The notes: generated by a model from the sequence alone, not told the origin. 64,000 nucleotides of DNA from Rhodobacterales bacterium (GCA_002748285.1 PDSA01000012.1:1-64000), one strand, 5' to 3'. Positions 54,114 through 64,000 are shown, counted from the first letter of the stretch. Numbers and translations are program-made.

Positions 54114-54575
54114 ATGGCCAACCCCGTTTCTGCTGACTTTTTGCACTCGGTTTCCGGGCTGGAACATCTGCGGCTGATGCTGACCGGAGATGTCGCCCCC
54201 AGCCCGATTTCGCAGTTGCTCAATTACCGTTTGCACAGCGCCGAAAAGGGCAAAGTGTGTTTCATCGGTGCCCCGCTCAAAGATCACACAAACCAGATCG
54301 GTATTCTGCATGGCGGCTGGTATAGCACATTGCTGGACAGCGCCATGGCCTGTGCGATCATGTCAGAGCTGCCGGCGGGCCGGGTGCAGAACACTCTGGA
54401 ATTCAAGGTGAACCTGCTTAAAACCATCCCCAAGGGAATGCAGGTTGCCGCCACAGGCACCACCCTGCATGTGGGGCGCTCAACCGGGGTGGCAACCGGA
54501 GAGATTCGCGGGGTCGAAAATGGCATTCTCTACGCCAGCAGCTCGACCACCTGCCTGATTTTGGACGCGAAATAG
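54114..54575 (+). CDS. PaaI-type hotdog thioesterase
   Basis: A 153-residue hotdog-fold acyl-CoA thioesterase. ILHGGWYSTLLDSAMACAIM carries the family HGG motif and the following active-site Asp. LEFKVNLLKTIPKGMQVAAT and STTCLIL finish the fold. The acyl-CoA substrate is unknown. The ATG at 54114 gives the normal length; the frame upstream overlaps metF and is not coding. CAGGTG precedes the start. Confidence 0.88.
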   Translation: MANPVSADFLHSVSGLEHLRLMLTGDVAPSPISQLLNYRLHSAEKGKVCFIGAPLKDHTNQIGILHGGWYSTLLDSAMACAIMSELPAGRVQNTLEFKVNLLKTIPKGMQVAATGTTLHVGRSTGVATGEIRGVENGILYASSSTTCLILDAK

Positions 54576-54737
54576 GCGGCGCTTTTCAGGAGGTCTTTTC
54601 ACAACAAACCCTCTTTCCCCAAAAACCGCCGAACCAGCCCCACAAGATCACCCGGTTTCGCCCCTAAGGGCTTTGCAACCGGGCGGCGGCGCGTTACATA
54701 GCCCAAACCAAACCGACTGCAACAAAGGATCAGCCCG

Positions 54738-57533
54738 ATGGCGATGGAAAAGACATTCAACGCAACCAATGCCGAAGCCCGCATTCTGAAGGCCTGGGAG
54801 CAGGAAAATGCCTTTGCCGCCGGAGCCAATGCCAAAGACGGGGCACCCCGGTTTTCGGTGATGATCCCGCCGCCCAATGTCACCGGCGCTCTGCATGTCG
54901 GGCACGCTTTTAACAACACCTTGCAGGATATTCTGGTGCGCTGGCACCGGATGCGCGGCCATGACACGCTGTGGCAACCGGGGCAGGATCACGCTGGCAT
55001 TGCCACGCAGTTGCAGGTGGAAAAAATGCTGGCCGAGCAACAACTGCCCAGCCGCGCCGAAATGGGGCGCGAAGCCTTCACCAAAAAGGTGTGGGAATGG
55101 AAAGAGAAATACGGCTCGACCATTGTCAGCCAGCTCAAACGGCTGGGGGCCAGCTGTGACTGGAGCCGCAATGCCTTTACTATGGATGAGAATTTCCATG
55201 ATGCGGTGCTCAAGGTCTTTGTCGATCTCTACCACAAGGGGCTGATTTACCGCGGCAAGCGGCTGGTCAACTGGGATCCGCATTTTGAAACCGCGATTTC
55301 GGATCTCGAGGTCGAGAATATCGAGATTGACGGCCATATGTGGCATTTCAAATACCCTCTGGCCGATGGGGCCGAGTATGAATATGTCGAGAAAGACGAA
55401 GACGGCAACGTCACCCTGCGCGAGATGCGCAACTATATTTCGATCGCCACCACCCGCCCGGAAACCATGCTGGGTGATGGCGCGGTGGCGGTGCATCCTG
55501 ATGACGAGCGCTATGCGCCGATTGTCGGCCAGCTCTGTGAAATTCCGGTGGGCCCCAAGGAACATCGCCGTTTGATCCCGATCATCACCGATGATTACCC
55601 GGATATGAATTTCGGCTCGGGCGCGGTGAAAATCACCGGGGCGCATGATGAAAACGACTATGGTGTGGCCAAGCGCAACCACATTCCAATGTATCGCCTG
55701 ATGGACAGCAAAGCCCGGATGCGCAGCGATGGGGCCGATTACCAGACCGCCGCCGCCCGCGCCAAACAGATTTCGCAAGGCGCTGATTGGGAAGAGGGCG
55801 AGATCGACGCCCTCAATCTGGTGCCCGATGCCTATCGCGGTCTGGACCGGTTCGAAGCCCGCAAGGCGGTGATCGCCGATATTGATGCCGAAGGTCTGAT
55901 GATTCAGATCGAAAACAAAAAGATCATGCAGCCCTTCTGTGACCGCTCCAAAGTGGTGATGGAGCCGATGCTGACCGATCAATGGTATGTGGATGCGGCC
56001 AAGCTGGCGGGTCCGGCGCGGGATGCAGTTTCGGATGGGCGGGTCAAGATCATCCCGGAATCCGGCGAAAAGGTCTATTTCCACTGGATGAACAATATCG
56101 AGCCTTGGTGCATTTCGCGTCAGCTGTGGTGGGGGCATCAGATTCCGGTCTGGTATGATGAAGAGGGCAACGAGTACTGCGCCGCCTCTGAGGCCGAAGC
56201 GCAGCAAATGGCCGGTGGCAAGCCCCTGACACGCGACCCGGATGTGCTGGACACCTGGTTTTCGTCGGGGCTGTGGCCGATTGGCACGCTGGGCTGGCCG
56301 GAAAAAACGCCCGAGATGGAAAAATACTTCCCGACTTCGACCCTGATCACCGGGCAGGACATCCTGTTTTTCTGGGTTGCCCGGATGATGATGATGCAGC
56401 TTGAGGTGGTCGGCGATATTCCGTTCAGTACCGTTTATCTGCACCAGCTGGTGCGTGATGAAAAGGGTGTGAAAATGTCCAAGACTCTGGGCAATGTGAT
56501 TGACCCTCTGGACATGATCAACGAATTCGGCGCCGATGCCACGCGCTTTGCCATGGCGGCGATGGCTTCGATCGGCGGCACGCTGAAATTGTCGACCGAG
56601 CGGGTCAAGGGGTATCGCAATTTCGGCACCAAGCTATGGAACGCCGCCCGCTTTGCCGAGATGAATGGCTGTGTACCGCAGGCCGATTTTGACCCCACCG
56701 CCTGCACCCAGACCGCCAATAAGTGGATCATCGGTGAAACCATGCGCGCCGGGGCCAACCTTGATGCCGCGCTCGAGGCGTATCGGTTCAACGATGCCGC
56801 CAGCGGGCTTTACGCTTTTGTCTGGGGCAAGGTCTGTGATTGGTATGTCGAATTTTCCAAACCACTGCTGCAATCGGATGATCCGGCGATTGTCGCCGAA
56901 ACCCGCGCCACCATGGCTTGGGTGATTGATCAATGTCTGATCCTGCTGCATCCGCTCATGCCGTTCATCACCGAAGAGCTGTGGAGCAGCATTGCGCCGC
57001 GCGACAACATGCTGGTGCATCAGGATTGGCCGCACTACGCCTATGCGGATGCCGATGCTGATCGCGAGATGAACTGGGTGATTGCGCTGATTGACGCGAT
57101 CCGTTCGGTGCGCACGGAAATGCGGGTGCCGGCCGGGGCGAAAATCCCGATGCTGTTGCAGGATCTGGACGCCGCCGGGCGCACCGCCTGGGATAATAAC
57201 CAAGCGCTGATCAAACGTCTGGCCCGCATTGACAGCCTGAGCGAAGCCGCCACCCTGCCCAAAGGCGCGGTGACGATCCCGGTGCCGGGCGGGGTGTTTG
57301 CGCTGCCATTGGCGGATATCATTGATGTCTCGGCCGAAAAGGCGCGGCTGGAAAAGGCGCTGGACAAGCTGAGCAAAGAGCTGGGCGGATTACAGGGGCG
57401 TCTGAACAATCCGAAATTCGTCGCCAGCGCGCCCGAGGCCGTGGTGACCGAAAGCCGCGCTTTGCTGGCCGAAAAGCAGGCGCAGCAGGACAAGATCAAG
57501 CTGGCGATGCAGCGTTTGCAGGATATGGCGTAG
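54738..57533 (+). CDS. valS: Valine-tRNA ligase
   Basis: A 931-residue class I aminoacyl-tRNA synthetase. HVGH at 53-56 is the HIGH signature and KMSKT near residue 578 is the KMSKS one. [32 protein letters not shown] and a C-terminal coiled coil (about 865-931, [20 protein letters not shown]) are typical of ValRS. The editing domain lies in the middle. AAGGATCAGCCCG precedes the ATG. The 13-bp inverted repeat at 57559-57602 follows its stop. Confidence 0.97.
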   Translation: MAMEKTFNATNAEARILKAWEQENAFAAGANAKDGAPRFSVMIPPPNVTGALHVGHAFNNTLQDILVRWHRMRGHDTLWQPGQDHAGIATQLQVEKMLAEQQLPSRAEMGREAFTKKVWEWKEKYGSTIVSQLKRLGASCDWSRNAFTMDENFHDAVLKVFVDLYHKGLIYRGKRLVNWDPHFETAISDLEVENIEIDGHMWHFKYPLADGAEYEYVEKDEDGNVTLREMRNYISIATTRPETMLGDGAVAVHPDDERYAPIVGQLCEIPVGPKEHRRLIPIITDDYPDMNFGSGAVKITGAHDENDYGVAKRNHIPMYRLMDSKARMRSDGADYQTAAARAKQISQGADWEEGEIDALNLVPDAYRGLDRFEARKAVIADIDAEGLMIQIENKKIMQPFCDRSKVVMEPMLTDQWYVDAAKLAGPARDAVSDGRVKIIPESGEKVYFHWMNNIEPWCISRQLWWGHQIPVWYDEEGNEYCAASEAEAQQMAGGKPLTRDPDVLDTWFSSGLWPIGTLGWPEKTPEMEKYFPTSTLITGQDILFFWVARMMMMQLEVVGDIPFSTVYLHQLVRDEKGVKMSKTLGNVIDPLDMINEFGADATRFAMAAMASIGGTLKLSTERVKGYRNFGTKLWNAARFAEMNGCVPQADFDPTACTQTANKWIIGETMRAGANLDAALEAYRFNDAASGLYAFVWGKVCDWYVEFSKPLLQSDDPAIVAETRATMAWVIDQCLILLHPLMPFITEELWSSIAPRDNMLVHQDWPHYAYADADADREMNWVIALIDAIRSVRTEMRVPAGAKIPMLLQDLDAAGRTAWDNNQALIKRLARIDSLSEAATLPKGAVTIPVPGGVFALPLADIIDVSAEKARLEKALDKLSKELGGLQGRLNNPKFVASAPEAVVTESRALLAEKQAQQDKIKLAMQRLQDMA

Positions 57534-57558
57534 CCAGAGCCCGGAACGACCAAATACG

Positions 57559-57602
57559 CCATATTCCCCGACAACACGCTGAAGCGTTATCGGGGAATAT
57601 GG
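57559..57602. repeat. 13-bp perfect inverted repeat after valS
   Basis: CCATATTCCCCGA (57559-57571) pairs perfectly with TCGGGGAATATGG (57590-57602). The intervening 18 bases hold a second small hairpin (CGCT/AGCG). It lies 26 bp past the valS stop but has no T-run, so whether it ends transcription is unclear. The remainder of the gap to 57774 holds only the palindrome at 57707. Confidence 0.8.
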
Positions 57603-57706
57603 TGCAGCCTTATCAGGACCGCACCACGTTCAGGATCTGGTCTTTTGTTGCACGGAGGGCTCGGGATCCATGATCGCGATACGCTGATGATTTGTGGGAT
57701 TTGATC

Positions 57707-57739
57707 CCAAAAGGCACAATCATAATTATGTCGTTTGGC
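57707..57739. repeat. 33-bp near-palindrome, copy 2
   Basis: Same 33 bases as at 225-257 with one change (A for G in the second half, which weakens the palindrome). It lies between the convergent valS and polysaccharide-cluster genes, 35 bp from the end of the latter. Confidence 0.7.
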
Positions 57740-57774
57740 TGGATGACTGAGCAGATCACCGGTTTCTGCGCCCC

Positions 57775-58941
57775 TTAACGGGACAAAAGCCACCCCACCG
57801 TGTCATCAGACAACGCCTCAGCCGCGCGCAACTCTTCAATCCAGGCATCCAGTTGGGGAAGGGTTCTGATCTCGCTGTCGAGCGCCTTTAAGTCGGCCAG
57901 ATTACCGGCGATTGCCAATCGGAAAAAAGCACGTTTGAGAGCATCTTCATTGCCTTCACTTCGCGCGATCTTCATCCGCAACAGCTTAAGCTGCGGGTTC
58001 TCAGGAAAATAGCTCTCCAACGCATCCAGAAGCGTGGTGATATATGCGACATGCTCAGGGTCTGGGGTGGCCAGAAATGCTTTGGCATGGGGGACAACAA
58101 TACGCTCAATCGCATCGTCAGGGGTGTTGATGATATAGTTTTCAATGATGTCATGGATGGCAAATTCATACCAATCCTCAAGCACCCTTTGGCTAAAGCT
58201 TTCTGTAAAATGCGCTAGGCCCGCGCTGTGATCCTCAATCGCCTGAGTCTGCCCGACTTTTTCCATCAAGGCCGTCGGGTTGTATAGCCGAGCGCCAATC
58301 TGCTGGGCCGCCTGTGTGACGGTTTTGATCAATGCATCGCGGCCCGTCAGCACGTTGCCATTGCCATCGCGGGCGTTCACATGGGTGACGAACAGAACCT
58401 CGCCCAGCCCGTCCTGAAGGCGCACCATATCATCGCGCACCATATCCAGATTGGCCTGACGGACGCGCAATTGCCGCAAAATACTGCTGTCTTTATGTTG
58501 GGTTTCATTGGCCGACCAGACCTCATCCAACCAAGTGCCAAGCGCCTCTTCATCCGCGCCCGCGGCCAGACGGAAACACATTCTGTCGCGCTCCGGGTCC
58601 GAGAAAAAGTCGCGATAGCGGCGTTTGAGATAGTTGAGCTGCACCGACTGACCATCAATCGTCGCCTGCTTGGCCGAGCAAATCTCAACCACATAGACAT
58701 CAGAGGGCGTATGCTCATCATTTTGCTGATTCAGCTCCTGCCAGCGTGGCGAAATCAGGGGCAGTAAATCCTCATTGGGTTTGAATGTGCCGTGCAGGAA
58801 ATTCATCTGTTGCACCGCTTCGGCCGATGTATGCGAATAACCATAGACCCGCTTCATATTCATACGAAACCCATGGCTTTCCCGGCACAAGCGTAAGGGC
58901 GTGGCAATGCGGCATGATCCTATGGGAGTAATTGTCAACAT
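57775..58941 (-). CDS. Unrecognised protein with N-terminal GSC motif, polysaccharide cluster
   Basis: A 388-residue soluble protein. It begins MLTITPIGSCRIATPLRLC, and the GSC there resembles the nucleophile start of SGNH/GSCFA-type esterases or the GNC start of WcbI-like polysaccharide proteins. VYGYSHTSAEAVQQMNFLHG follows, then DVYVVEICSAKQATIDGQSV, a long helical middle and a repeat-like C-terminus. I recall similar N-termini in Rhodobacterales polysaccharide clusters but no proven function. It lies 30 bp after the glycosyltransferase gene, so the two are probably co-transcribed. Confidence 0.7.
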   Translation of the reverse strand: MLTITPIGSCRIATPLRLCRESHGFRMNMKRVYGYSHTSAEAVQQMNFLHGTFKPNEDLLPLISPRWQELNQQNDEHTPSDVYVVEICSAKQATIDGQSVQLNYLKRRYRDFFSDPERDRMCFRLAAGADEEALGTWLDEVWSANETQHKDSSILRQLRVRQANLDMVRDDMVRLQDGLGEVLFVTHVNARDGNGNVLTGRDALIKTVTQAAQQIGARLYNPTALMEKVGQTQAIEDHSAGLAHFTESFSQRVLEDWYEFAIHDIIENYIINTPDDAIERIVVPHAKAFLATPDPEHVAYITTLLDALESYFPENPQLKLLRMKIARSEGNEDALKRAFFRLAIAGNLADLKALDSEIRTLPQLDAWIEELRAAEALSDDTVGWLLSR

Positions 58942-58971
58942 GAAGCTGGTCCTGAAGCTGGGCTGAATACG

Positions 58972-61900
58972 TTACTTATCTGAATGGGGCGTCACCTGAT
59001 AAAAGCTTTTCAGAGTCCCGATCATAGTCGCAAGGCTGAATCTGTCAAACACCACCTGCGTTGCAGCGGCTTTCATCTGGTCCATCGTGGCATCATCGGC
59101 AAGGGCTGCAAGCAGGTGATCCGCCAATTCATCTGGCGTTGCCTCATCCAGCACAATGCCCGAGCGCCCATCCTCCAGCGCCTCAGGTGCGCCCCCCACA
59201 CGCATGGTGGCCACGGGAACGCCTAGCGCCTGCGCTTCGATCAGAACATTGGGCAAGCCTTCGGTCACCGAGGACAAAAACAGCATATCCATGGCGCACA
59301 TCCAGGGCTCAACCGGAGTTTGGCGACCTGCGAAATGGATACGATCAGCCAGACCCTGCGCGGCGACTTGCTCGACCATGCTTTCACGCATCGGCCCCTC
59401 GCCCACAATCAGCCCATACAGATCAGGATCTTTGCGGGCGGCCTCGATCACGGTGGCCACCCACAGATCAGGGCGTTTTTCCGCCGAAAAGCGCATCACG
59501 CCGCCGATCACCTTGGCGCTGCCCGGAATCGAGAACCGGGCCCGGATATCGGTGCGGTCCTGAGGTTTTGCCCGGGCGCAAAGAGCGTCGAAATCATAGC
59601 CATTATAGAAAACGTCGATGCTGCCGGCCTCAAGCCCCAGCCATTCTTCGTAATTCCGGGCACCATTGGCCGAGTTGTTAACGATCTTCAGCGTGCCGGC
59701 ATAATCGAGCAAAGCCAGATAGCCTTCGTGCAGATACCGCCGATAGCGCCGAATTTCGACCGGGCGCGTCGAACGTGTGCACAACACGATTTGCGGCACA
59801 CCGGCGGCCACAGCCGCGATCCCGCCTGCGATATTGATCGCATCCTGCCACAGATGGACAACCCTTGGTTTGGTGCGCACCAGATAGGCAAAGAAGGGCA
59901 AAGCCATCCGGCTAAGCTCGGCCGGCATCGAGGCCAGAGCCCGAATCTGGTCGCCATATTCCGGGTGGTTCGACAGCACTTCGCGAATCTCGGAGGTCTG
60001 GCGCGCATGGTCCAGATCAATGACCTCGCAGCCGCTGCGATTGACTTCGGGCAGAAAGAAATCATTGGCGTTGTTGGCGTCCAGCGAGTTCACAGCCAGA
60101 ACGCAGCGATCATTGGGCAGAGGATCGGCCATGATCCCCTGCATCACATAAGCGACCTGCCGCTCCGCCCCACCCGAGCCCAGATTCGAGCTGAATTGCA
60201 CAATGCCACTGCGTTCGCTGTCAAGATCAGGTTGCGCATTGGCGGCAATACTGCGCAACAACACTTCGGGGAACAGGCCTTGCACGGGCTCGATATGCCC
60301 GTCACACCCTGCAGGTATCTTGTTGTCCCGCTTGGGCGAATGGGCTGCAACCGCACGGAAAGCGGCCATACATCTGGCCGCGCTATGTGCGATTTTGGCA
60401 TCGCGGCGGGGGAAATGCAGGCTGTCAAGGTGCTGAATATGCGCCCATGCCTTGGCGAACTCACCCGCTGACATCAGCAGGTCCACCGCCGTTTCCAAGG
60501 CCTTGACCGAATTCGGATCCTTGTCCAGCGCACTTGTGATATAAGACAGCGCTTCCTGTTCCAGACCCGCCGCCTGCATGATCCAAGCGGCATTGGTCAG
60601 ATCAATCGCCTCCTTGGTGCCCAACATCGCAACACCCCGACGGGCAAATTCAGCCGCCTCTTCCAGACGGTTATCCATGGCCAGATGATAAGCCCCATTG
60701 CGCCACAACACTGCCGCATCAGGCACCTTTTCAACGGCAGCCTTATAATGCACCGTGGCCTCTGCGCGCCGGTTGCAACGTGCCAAAAGCCCCCCAACCG
60801 TATTCAACAGCGCCACATCCAGAGGCATCAGGGCCAGCGTGATCTGTGCCTGCTCCAGCTGAGTCTCAAAACTGGCCTGAGTCACTTGCAGCAAGCGCAG
60901 CTTGAGCTTGTTGGCCTCAATGCTGTTCGGCTGGCATGTCAGGCAGGTCTGCAATTCGGTCCCGGCCTCTTCATACTGGCCGGTATCCAGCAAAAACCCG
61001 GCATAGCTCAGCCGCAGACCCGTATGATCGGGCAACCTGGACAATTCCTGGCGATAAATTTCCAAGCCTTGTTCGGGATCCGTTGCCGCAAGAGCGCGCG
61101 CCTTGAAGTTCACACGACGCACCGCGTTCAGACTGTCCCAATTGCTGTCGAGCAACTCAAGGGCTTTTTCATAATTGTAATCCGCCAAAGCGTTGCGGAT
61201 AAAATAATTCAGAGCCTCTTCGTATCGGGGGTTGTCTTGCAGAACCAAACGATAGCGAGACTCGGCCACTTCTACATTATTTTGCCCCGCCGCGATCCGC
61301 GCCAGAAAAATCCGGGCCGCTTTCACCGCAGCTTCATCGCCTTGGCTGGCAATGTCAGAGAAAACCGCATCGGCCTTTTCCCAGAGCTTTTGCGCATAAT
61401 AAATACGCGCCCGCAGCATGGCCGCTTGTCCAGCCAGAGGGCTGTCTGCTGCGATTTTATCAACCCAGCGCAACGCCGCATTATATGATTTATGCTCAAA
61501 GAACCCCCGGGCATATTCCAATGCCGCCTTGTCATCCGATTGCGCATCATAGCTGGTTTCGGCCAGTTCCTGCGCTTCCGAGAGCTTGCCGCTGGCCAGA
61601 TAGATACGGATCAACATTGAATCACGCTGCGCTTTCAAAGCATCTTCCTGAAGCGCAGGATGGGTTTTGGCAAATGCCTCGGCCGTTTCAAAATCGCGAT
61701 CTTTGATCAAGGCATTCATATATTGCGCAATCGGCCCGGCGCGGCGCGGGGTTTGTTCGATAATCAGCCGCCACAGTCTGGCGGCATTGGCCCATTTTTC
61801 AGCCCGCACCGCAATATAGGCGGTGGCCTGAATGACCGGCTGGCTTTCCTCCCCGGTCCGCAAACATTTTTCGAACTTCTTAAGCGCCTTGTTGTAGTCG

Positions 61901-61980
61901 CCACCGTGATAGGCATCCAGACCCTGCGTCATCAGTGTGTCAATCAATCGCGTGTCATCAGAAGAAAGAGTATGGGTCAT
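58972..61980 (-). CDS. TPR-repeat glycosyltransferase
   Basis: A 1002-residue protein. Residues 1-600 are tetratricopeptide-like helical repeats (for example DAYHGGDYNKALKKFEKCLR, and similar units every 34 residues). A GT-B-fold glycosyltransferase of family 4 occupies about 640-990, with FAGRQTPVEPWMCAMDMLF and SVTEGLPNVLIEAQALGVPV, the donor-binding E-x7-E region. It likely adds sugars to a surface polysaccharide. The ATG at 61980 (MTHTLSSDDTRLID) is preferred; the frame extends to 62136 but would overlap asnB. It lies between asnB and the GSC gene. Confidence 0.88.
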   Translation of the reverse strand: MTHTLSSDDTRLIDTLMTQGLDAYHGGDYNKALKKFEKCLRTGEESQPVIQATAYIAVRAEKWANAARLWRLIIEQTPRRAGPIAQYMNALIKDRDFETAEAFAKTHPALQEDALKAQRDSMLIRIYLASGKLSEAQELAETSYDAQSDDKAALEYARGFFEHKSYNAALRWVDKIAADSPLAGQAAMLRARIYYAQKLWEKADAVFSDIASQGDEAAVKAARIFLARIAAGQNNVEVAESRYRLVLQDNPRYEEALNYFIRNALADYNYEKALELLDSNWDSLNAVRRVNFKARALAATDPEQGLEIYRQELSRLPDHTGLRLSYAGFLLDTGQYEEAGTELQTCLTCQPNSIEANKLKLRLLQVTQASFETQLEQAQITLALMPLDVALLNTVGGLLARCNRRAEATVHYKAAVEKVPDAAVLWRNGAYHLAMDNRLEEAAEFARRGVAMLGTKEAIDLTNAAWIMQAAGLEQEALSYITSALDKDPNSVKALETAVDLLMSAGEFAKAWAHIQHLDSLHFPRRDAKIAHSAARCMAAFRAVAAHSPKRDNKIPAGCDGHIEPVQGLFPEVLLRSIAANAQPDLDSERSGIVQFSSNLGSGGAERQVAYVMQGIMADPLPNDRCVLAVNSLDANNANDFFLPEVNRSGCEVIDLDHARQTSEIREVLSNHPEYGDQIRALASMPAELSRMALPFFAYLVRTKPRVVHLWQDAINIAGGIAAVAAGVPQIVLCTRSTRPVEIRRYRRYLHEGYLALLDYAGTLKIVNNSANGARNYEEWLGLEAGSIDVFYNGYDFDALCARAKPQDRTDIRARFSIPGSAKVIGGVMRFSAEKRPDLWVATVIEAARKDPDLYGLIVGEGPMRESMVEQVAAQGLADRIHFAGRQTPVEPWMCAMDMLFLSSVTEGLPNVLIEAQALGVPVATMRVGGAPEALEDGRSGIVLDEATPDELADHLLAALADDATMDQMKAAATQVVFDRFSLATMIGTLKSFYQVTPHSDK

Positions 61981-62033
61981 AGGAACACTCGGGATAATTA
62001 TAATCTTAATAAAATGGGCGCAGCAAACAGCAC

Positions 62034-63962
62034 CTAACCAACCATCGCCTGCGACGCAGCGCGGGATCCGATTGAAATAGGCATCGGACCCGGATCGCGG
62101 CGTTCCAGAAATGTCTGATGCCACAGCTCCAGACAAAGCAGGTTCCAGATACGGGTACCATGATCTTCGCGCCCCGAGAAGTGCCTATCCAACATCCAGG
62201 TGACAAATTCAGGACGCAGATAGCCGCGTTCAAGGAAAGATTTTGATGTCAGCAAATCACCTGTCAGTTCGCGGATCTCGTTACGCAGCCAATGTTTGAC
62301 CGGAACCGAGAAGCCCTGCTTCTTGCGATACAGGATATTGTGACTCAGCTGCGGCTCCATCGCGTATTTCAGCAAAGCCTTCATCTCCAATTTGCCATGG
62401 CGCTCAAACACCCGCAGATGCTGGGGAAGAGAGGCGCACCAATCGGCAAGCTCATGGTCCAGAAAGGGGCTGCGCCCCTCAATGCTGGCCGCCATGGTGG
62501 CAATGTCGGTTTTGATCAGCAAATCATCCGGCAGATAGGTCTGCACCTCTGCACGGGCAGCATGGTCAATGGCGTTATCAGCTTCGACATCTTCAAGGAA
62601 ACTGGGCAGGCGATCGGCTGATGGCGTCAGATAGTAATCCATCAGGGCCGGGCCATACCCCCATTGTTTGTGCAGATCGCGGAAAGTAGCAATATATCTG
62701 AAATAACGATCCCGGATCGTGCCGGGGCCAAAGGCAGAATCGCTATGCGGTGCCGGGGCATTGGACATATTGCCGGCCCGGAGCTGCTCTACCTCGTGCA
62801 AAAAGCGCTGATACCGCGAATAGCCCAACAGGATTTCATCCCCCCCATCGCCGCTGACAGCCACGGTGACATGTTCGCGGATCTTGTGGGACAGGGCCGT
62901 GCTGACCATCGAAGAGGAATCAGAATAGGGCTCTCCGTAATGCCAGATGATCTCGGGCAGGGTTTCGATCAGACTGTAATCCATCTTGAACGAACGATGT
63001 TCAGTTTGATACTGCTCGGCGACTTCGCGAGCATATTCGGTTTCGTCAAAACCGCCAATATCAAAGCCAACGGAAAATGTCTTGATCGGCTCCTGAATAA
63101 TACCCGCCATCCGGGCGACAACGGCGGAACTGTCGACGCCGCCGGACAAAAATGCCCCCAAAGGCACATCCGCGATCAAACGCAGGCGCAGAGCCTCGTC
63201 AAAGCGCTCCAGAAATTCGGCCGCCGCCTGATCACGGGTCATATTGGCCTTGTCCGGATCGATCTTGGCCAGCGACCAATAGCGTTTGGGCTGTGGAGGG
63301 TTGTCCGGCCCATGTTCGGGACGCAGCAGCATCTGATGCGCAGGTTGCAGCCGGCGCATCCCCATAAAGGCGGTGTGTTCGCCGGGTGTATAACCAAATG
63401 ACATATAGTCATGGATCACCGAGAGGTCGGCCTGACGCTCAAAACCGGGCCATTCCAGCAGCGATTTGGCCTCGGAGCCGAAAACCAGCGTATCGCCACA
63501 CCAGGCATAGACCAGAGGTTTTTTACCAAAGCGATCACGGGCCATGAACAATTCCTGCCGGACCCGATCCCAGATTGCAAAAGCAAACATGCCACGCAGG
63601 CGCGATGGCAAATCCTGACCCCATTGGCGATAGCCATGCAGCAATACCTCGGTATCGCTTTCGGTGCGGAAAACATGGCCATGATCCTGCAACTGGCGGC
63701 GTAGATCCTGAAAATTGTAAATCTCGCCATTGAACGTCACCACCAGCGCACGGTCCTCGGTATGCATCGGCTGGGCAGCGCGCTCGTTCAGGTCAATGAT
63801 GGCCAGACGGCGATGGGCAAAGCCAACCTTGCCTTCGACCCAAATGCCTGACCCGTCAGGCCCGCGATGCAGGATCTGATCTGACATCTGCTTTAAAGCA
63901 AGCTCCATTTTGCGTTCAGAGACTGCTTCGCTTCGGGTATATACGCCAACAATTCCGCACAT
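62034..63962 (-). CDS. asnB: Asparagine synthetase (glutamine-hydrolysing)
   Basis: A 642-residue enzyme with an N-terminal glutaminase domain (Cys2 nucleophile in MCGIVGVYTR; RGPDGSG; NGEIYNF) and a C-terminal synthetase domain (ATP loop PLGAFLSGGVDSS around residue 265; SGDGGDEILLGY). The layout and length are those of AsnB-like proteins in exopolysaccharide clusters, where they may amidate sugars rather than make asparagine. It starts 38 bp before the window end and precedes the glycosyltransferase gene by 53 bp. Complete in the window. Confidence 0.92.
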   Translation of the reverse strand: MCGIVGVYTRSEAVSERKMELALKQMSDQILHRGPDGSGIWVEGKVGFAHRRLAIIDLNERAAQPMHTEDRALVVTFNGEIYNFQDLRRQLQDHGHVFRTESDTEVLLHGYRQWGQDLPSRLRGMFAFAIWDRVRQELFMARDRFGKKPLVYAWCGDTLVFGSEAKSLLEWPGFERQADLSVIHDYMSFGYTPGEHTAFMGMRRLQPAHQMLLRPEHGPDNPPQPKRYWSLAKIDPDKANMTRDQAAAEFLERFDEALRLRLIADVPLGAFLSGGVDSSAVVARMAGIIQEPIKTFSVGFDIGGFDETEYAREVAEQYQTEHRSFKMDYSLIETLPEIIWHYGEPYSDSSSMVSTALSHKIREHVTVAVSGDGGDEILLGYSRYQRFLHEVEQLRAGNMSNAPAPHSDSAFGPGTIRDRYFRYIATFRDLHKQWGYGPALMDYYLTPSADRLPSFLEDVEADNAIDHAARAEVQTYLPDDLLIKTDIATMAASIEGRSPFLDHELADWCASLPQHLRVFERHGKLEMKALLKYAMEPQLSHNILYRKKQGFSVPVKHWLRNEIRELTGDLLTSKSFLERGYLRPEFVTWMLDRHFSGREDHGTRIWNLLCLELWHQTFLERRDPGPMPISIGSRAASQAMVG

Positions 63963-64000
63963 GCTGTGCCGTCCTTCTCAGAGTTTGCAAGCCACCAAAA

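Noticed and set aside
54648..56444. A 598-codon minus-strand frame
   Set aside because: Antisense shadow of valS with unusual His/Ile/Gly content and no motif.
58942..58971. Promoter between the glycosyltransferase and GSC genes
   Set aside because: The gap is only 30 bp and nothing promoter-like is visible; read-through is more likely.
61981..62136. Longer start for the TPR-glycosyltransferase
   Set aside because: The extension overlaps the asnB coding sequence, and its residues (MSGAVASDISGTPRSG) look like an out-of-frame shadow of asnB.

Overview
The window looks like chromosomal DNA of a Rhodobacterales (Roseobacter-group) alphaproteobacterium. The protein sequences read like that group throughout. 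The order nuoN-birA-coaX-rnj is the arrangement I associate with this order. Several lineage-restricted small families are present (DUF5333, DUF5337, DUF6768, Hint-domain proteins), as are a ribonuclease J and a metR/metF pair. I see no tRNA, rRNA, CRISPR array or complete mobile element.

Layout. 0-5 kb: a 3' scrap of an NAD-dependent epimerase gene, rpmB with its own promoter and terminator, an ABC exporter, meaB, two unrecognised small genes and an IS630-type transposase scrap. 5-15.5 kb: ChaN-like protein, large MscS channel, atypical SDR, Hint-domain protein, double-domain peptide ABC ATPase, prfC and a DEAD-box helicase. 15.7-26.9 kb (minus strand): rnj, coaX, birA, nuoN, nuoM, nuoL, nuoK, nuoJ and four small genes of the kind interspersed in Rhodobacterales nuo clusters; nuoA-I are absent. 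27-36.9 kb: dihaem peroxidase, HerA-like ATPase, ICL/PEP-mutase-family protein, a terminator-rich gap with a possible small RNA, a fused E1 dehydrogenase plus malonyltransferase-like gene, a broken gapR, and a DksA-like gene behind an FNR-type box. 37-40.7 kb: acs, a FemAB/GNAT-like protein, a DUF6768 protein. 40.7-48 kb: reductive pyrimidine catabolism genes (permease, dihydropyrimidinase, amidohydrolase, aminotransferase) with a divergent RutR-like TetR regulator and a near-consensus RutR operator. 48.9-57.5 kb: accBC, an inositol-phosphatase-family gene, metR/metF, a thioesterase and valS. 57.8-64 kb: a polysaccharide-type cluster (unknown GSC-motif protein, TPR-glycosyltransferase, asparagine synthetase).

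The most unusual feature is the nuo region. Only membrane-arm genes J-N remain. They stay open over long distances, yet the encoded proteins have lost many of the charged residues that carry protons in complex I: the second NuoK Glu, the NuoL TM5 Glu and several His/Lys, NuoM Lys and Glu, and NuoN Lys. NuoL also lacks an internal block of roughly 50 residues. The accessory small genes survive where catalytic genes would be expected. This looks like a complex I locus stripped of its catalytic genes and either decaying or adopted for something else.

Other genes are also decaying: the pyrimidine permease has a frameshifting deletion of its first membrane helix, gapR has an internal frameshifting deletion, the epimerase and IS630 genes are scraps, and nuoJ appears frameshifted near its end. 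A 33-bp near-palindrome occurs twice, 57 kb apart, each time close to polysaccharide-type sequence.

Family identifications and comparisons with homologues come from memory of those families; no search was run.
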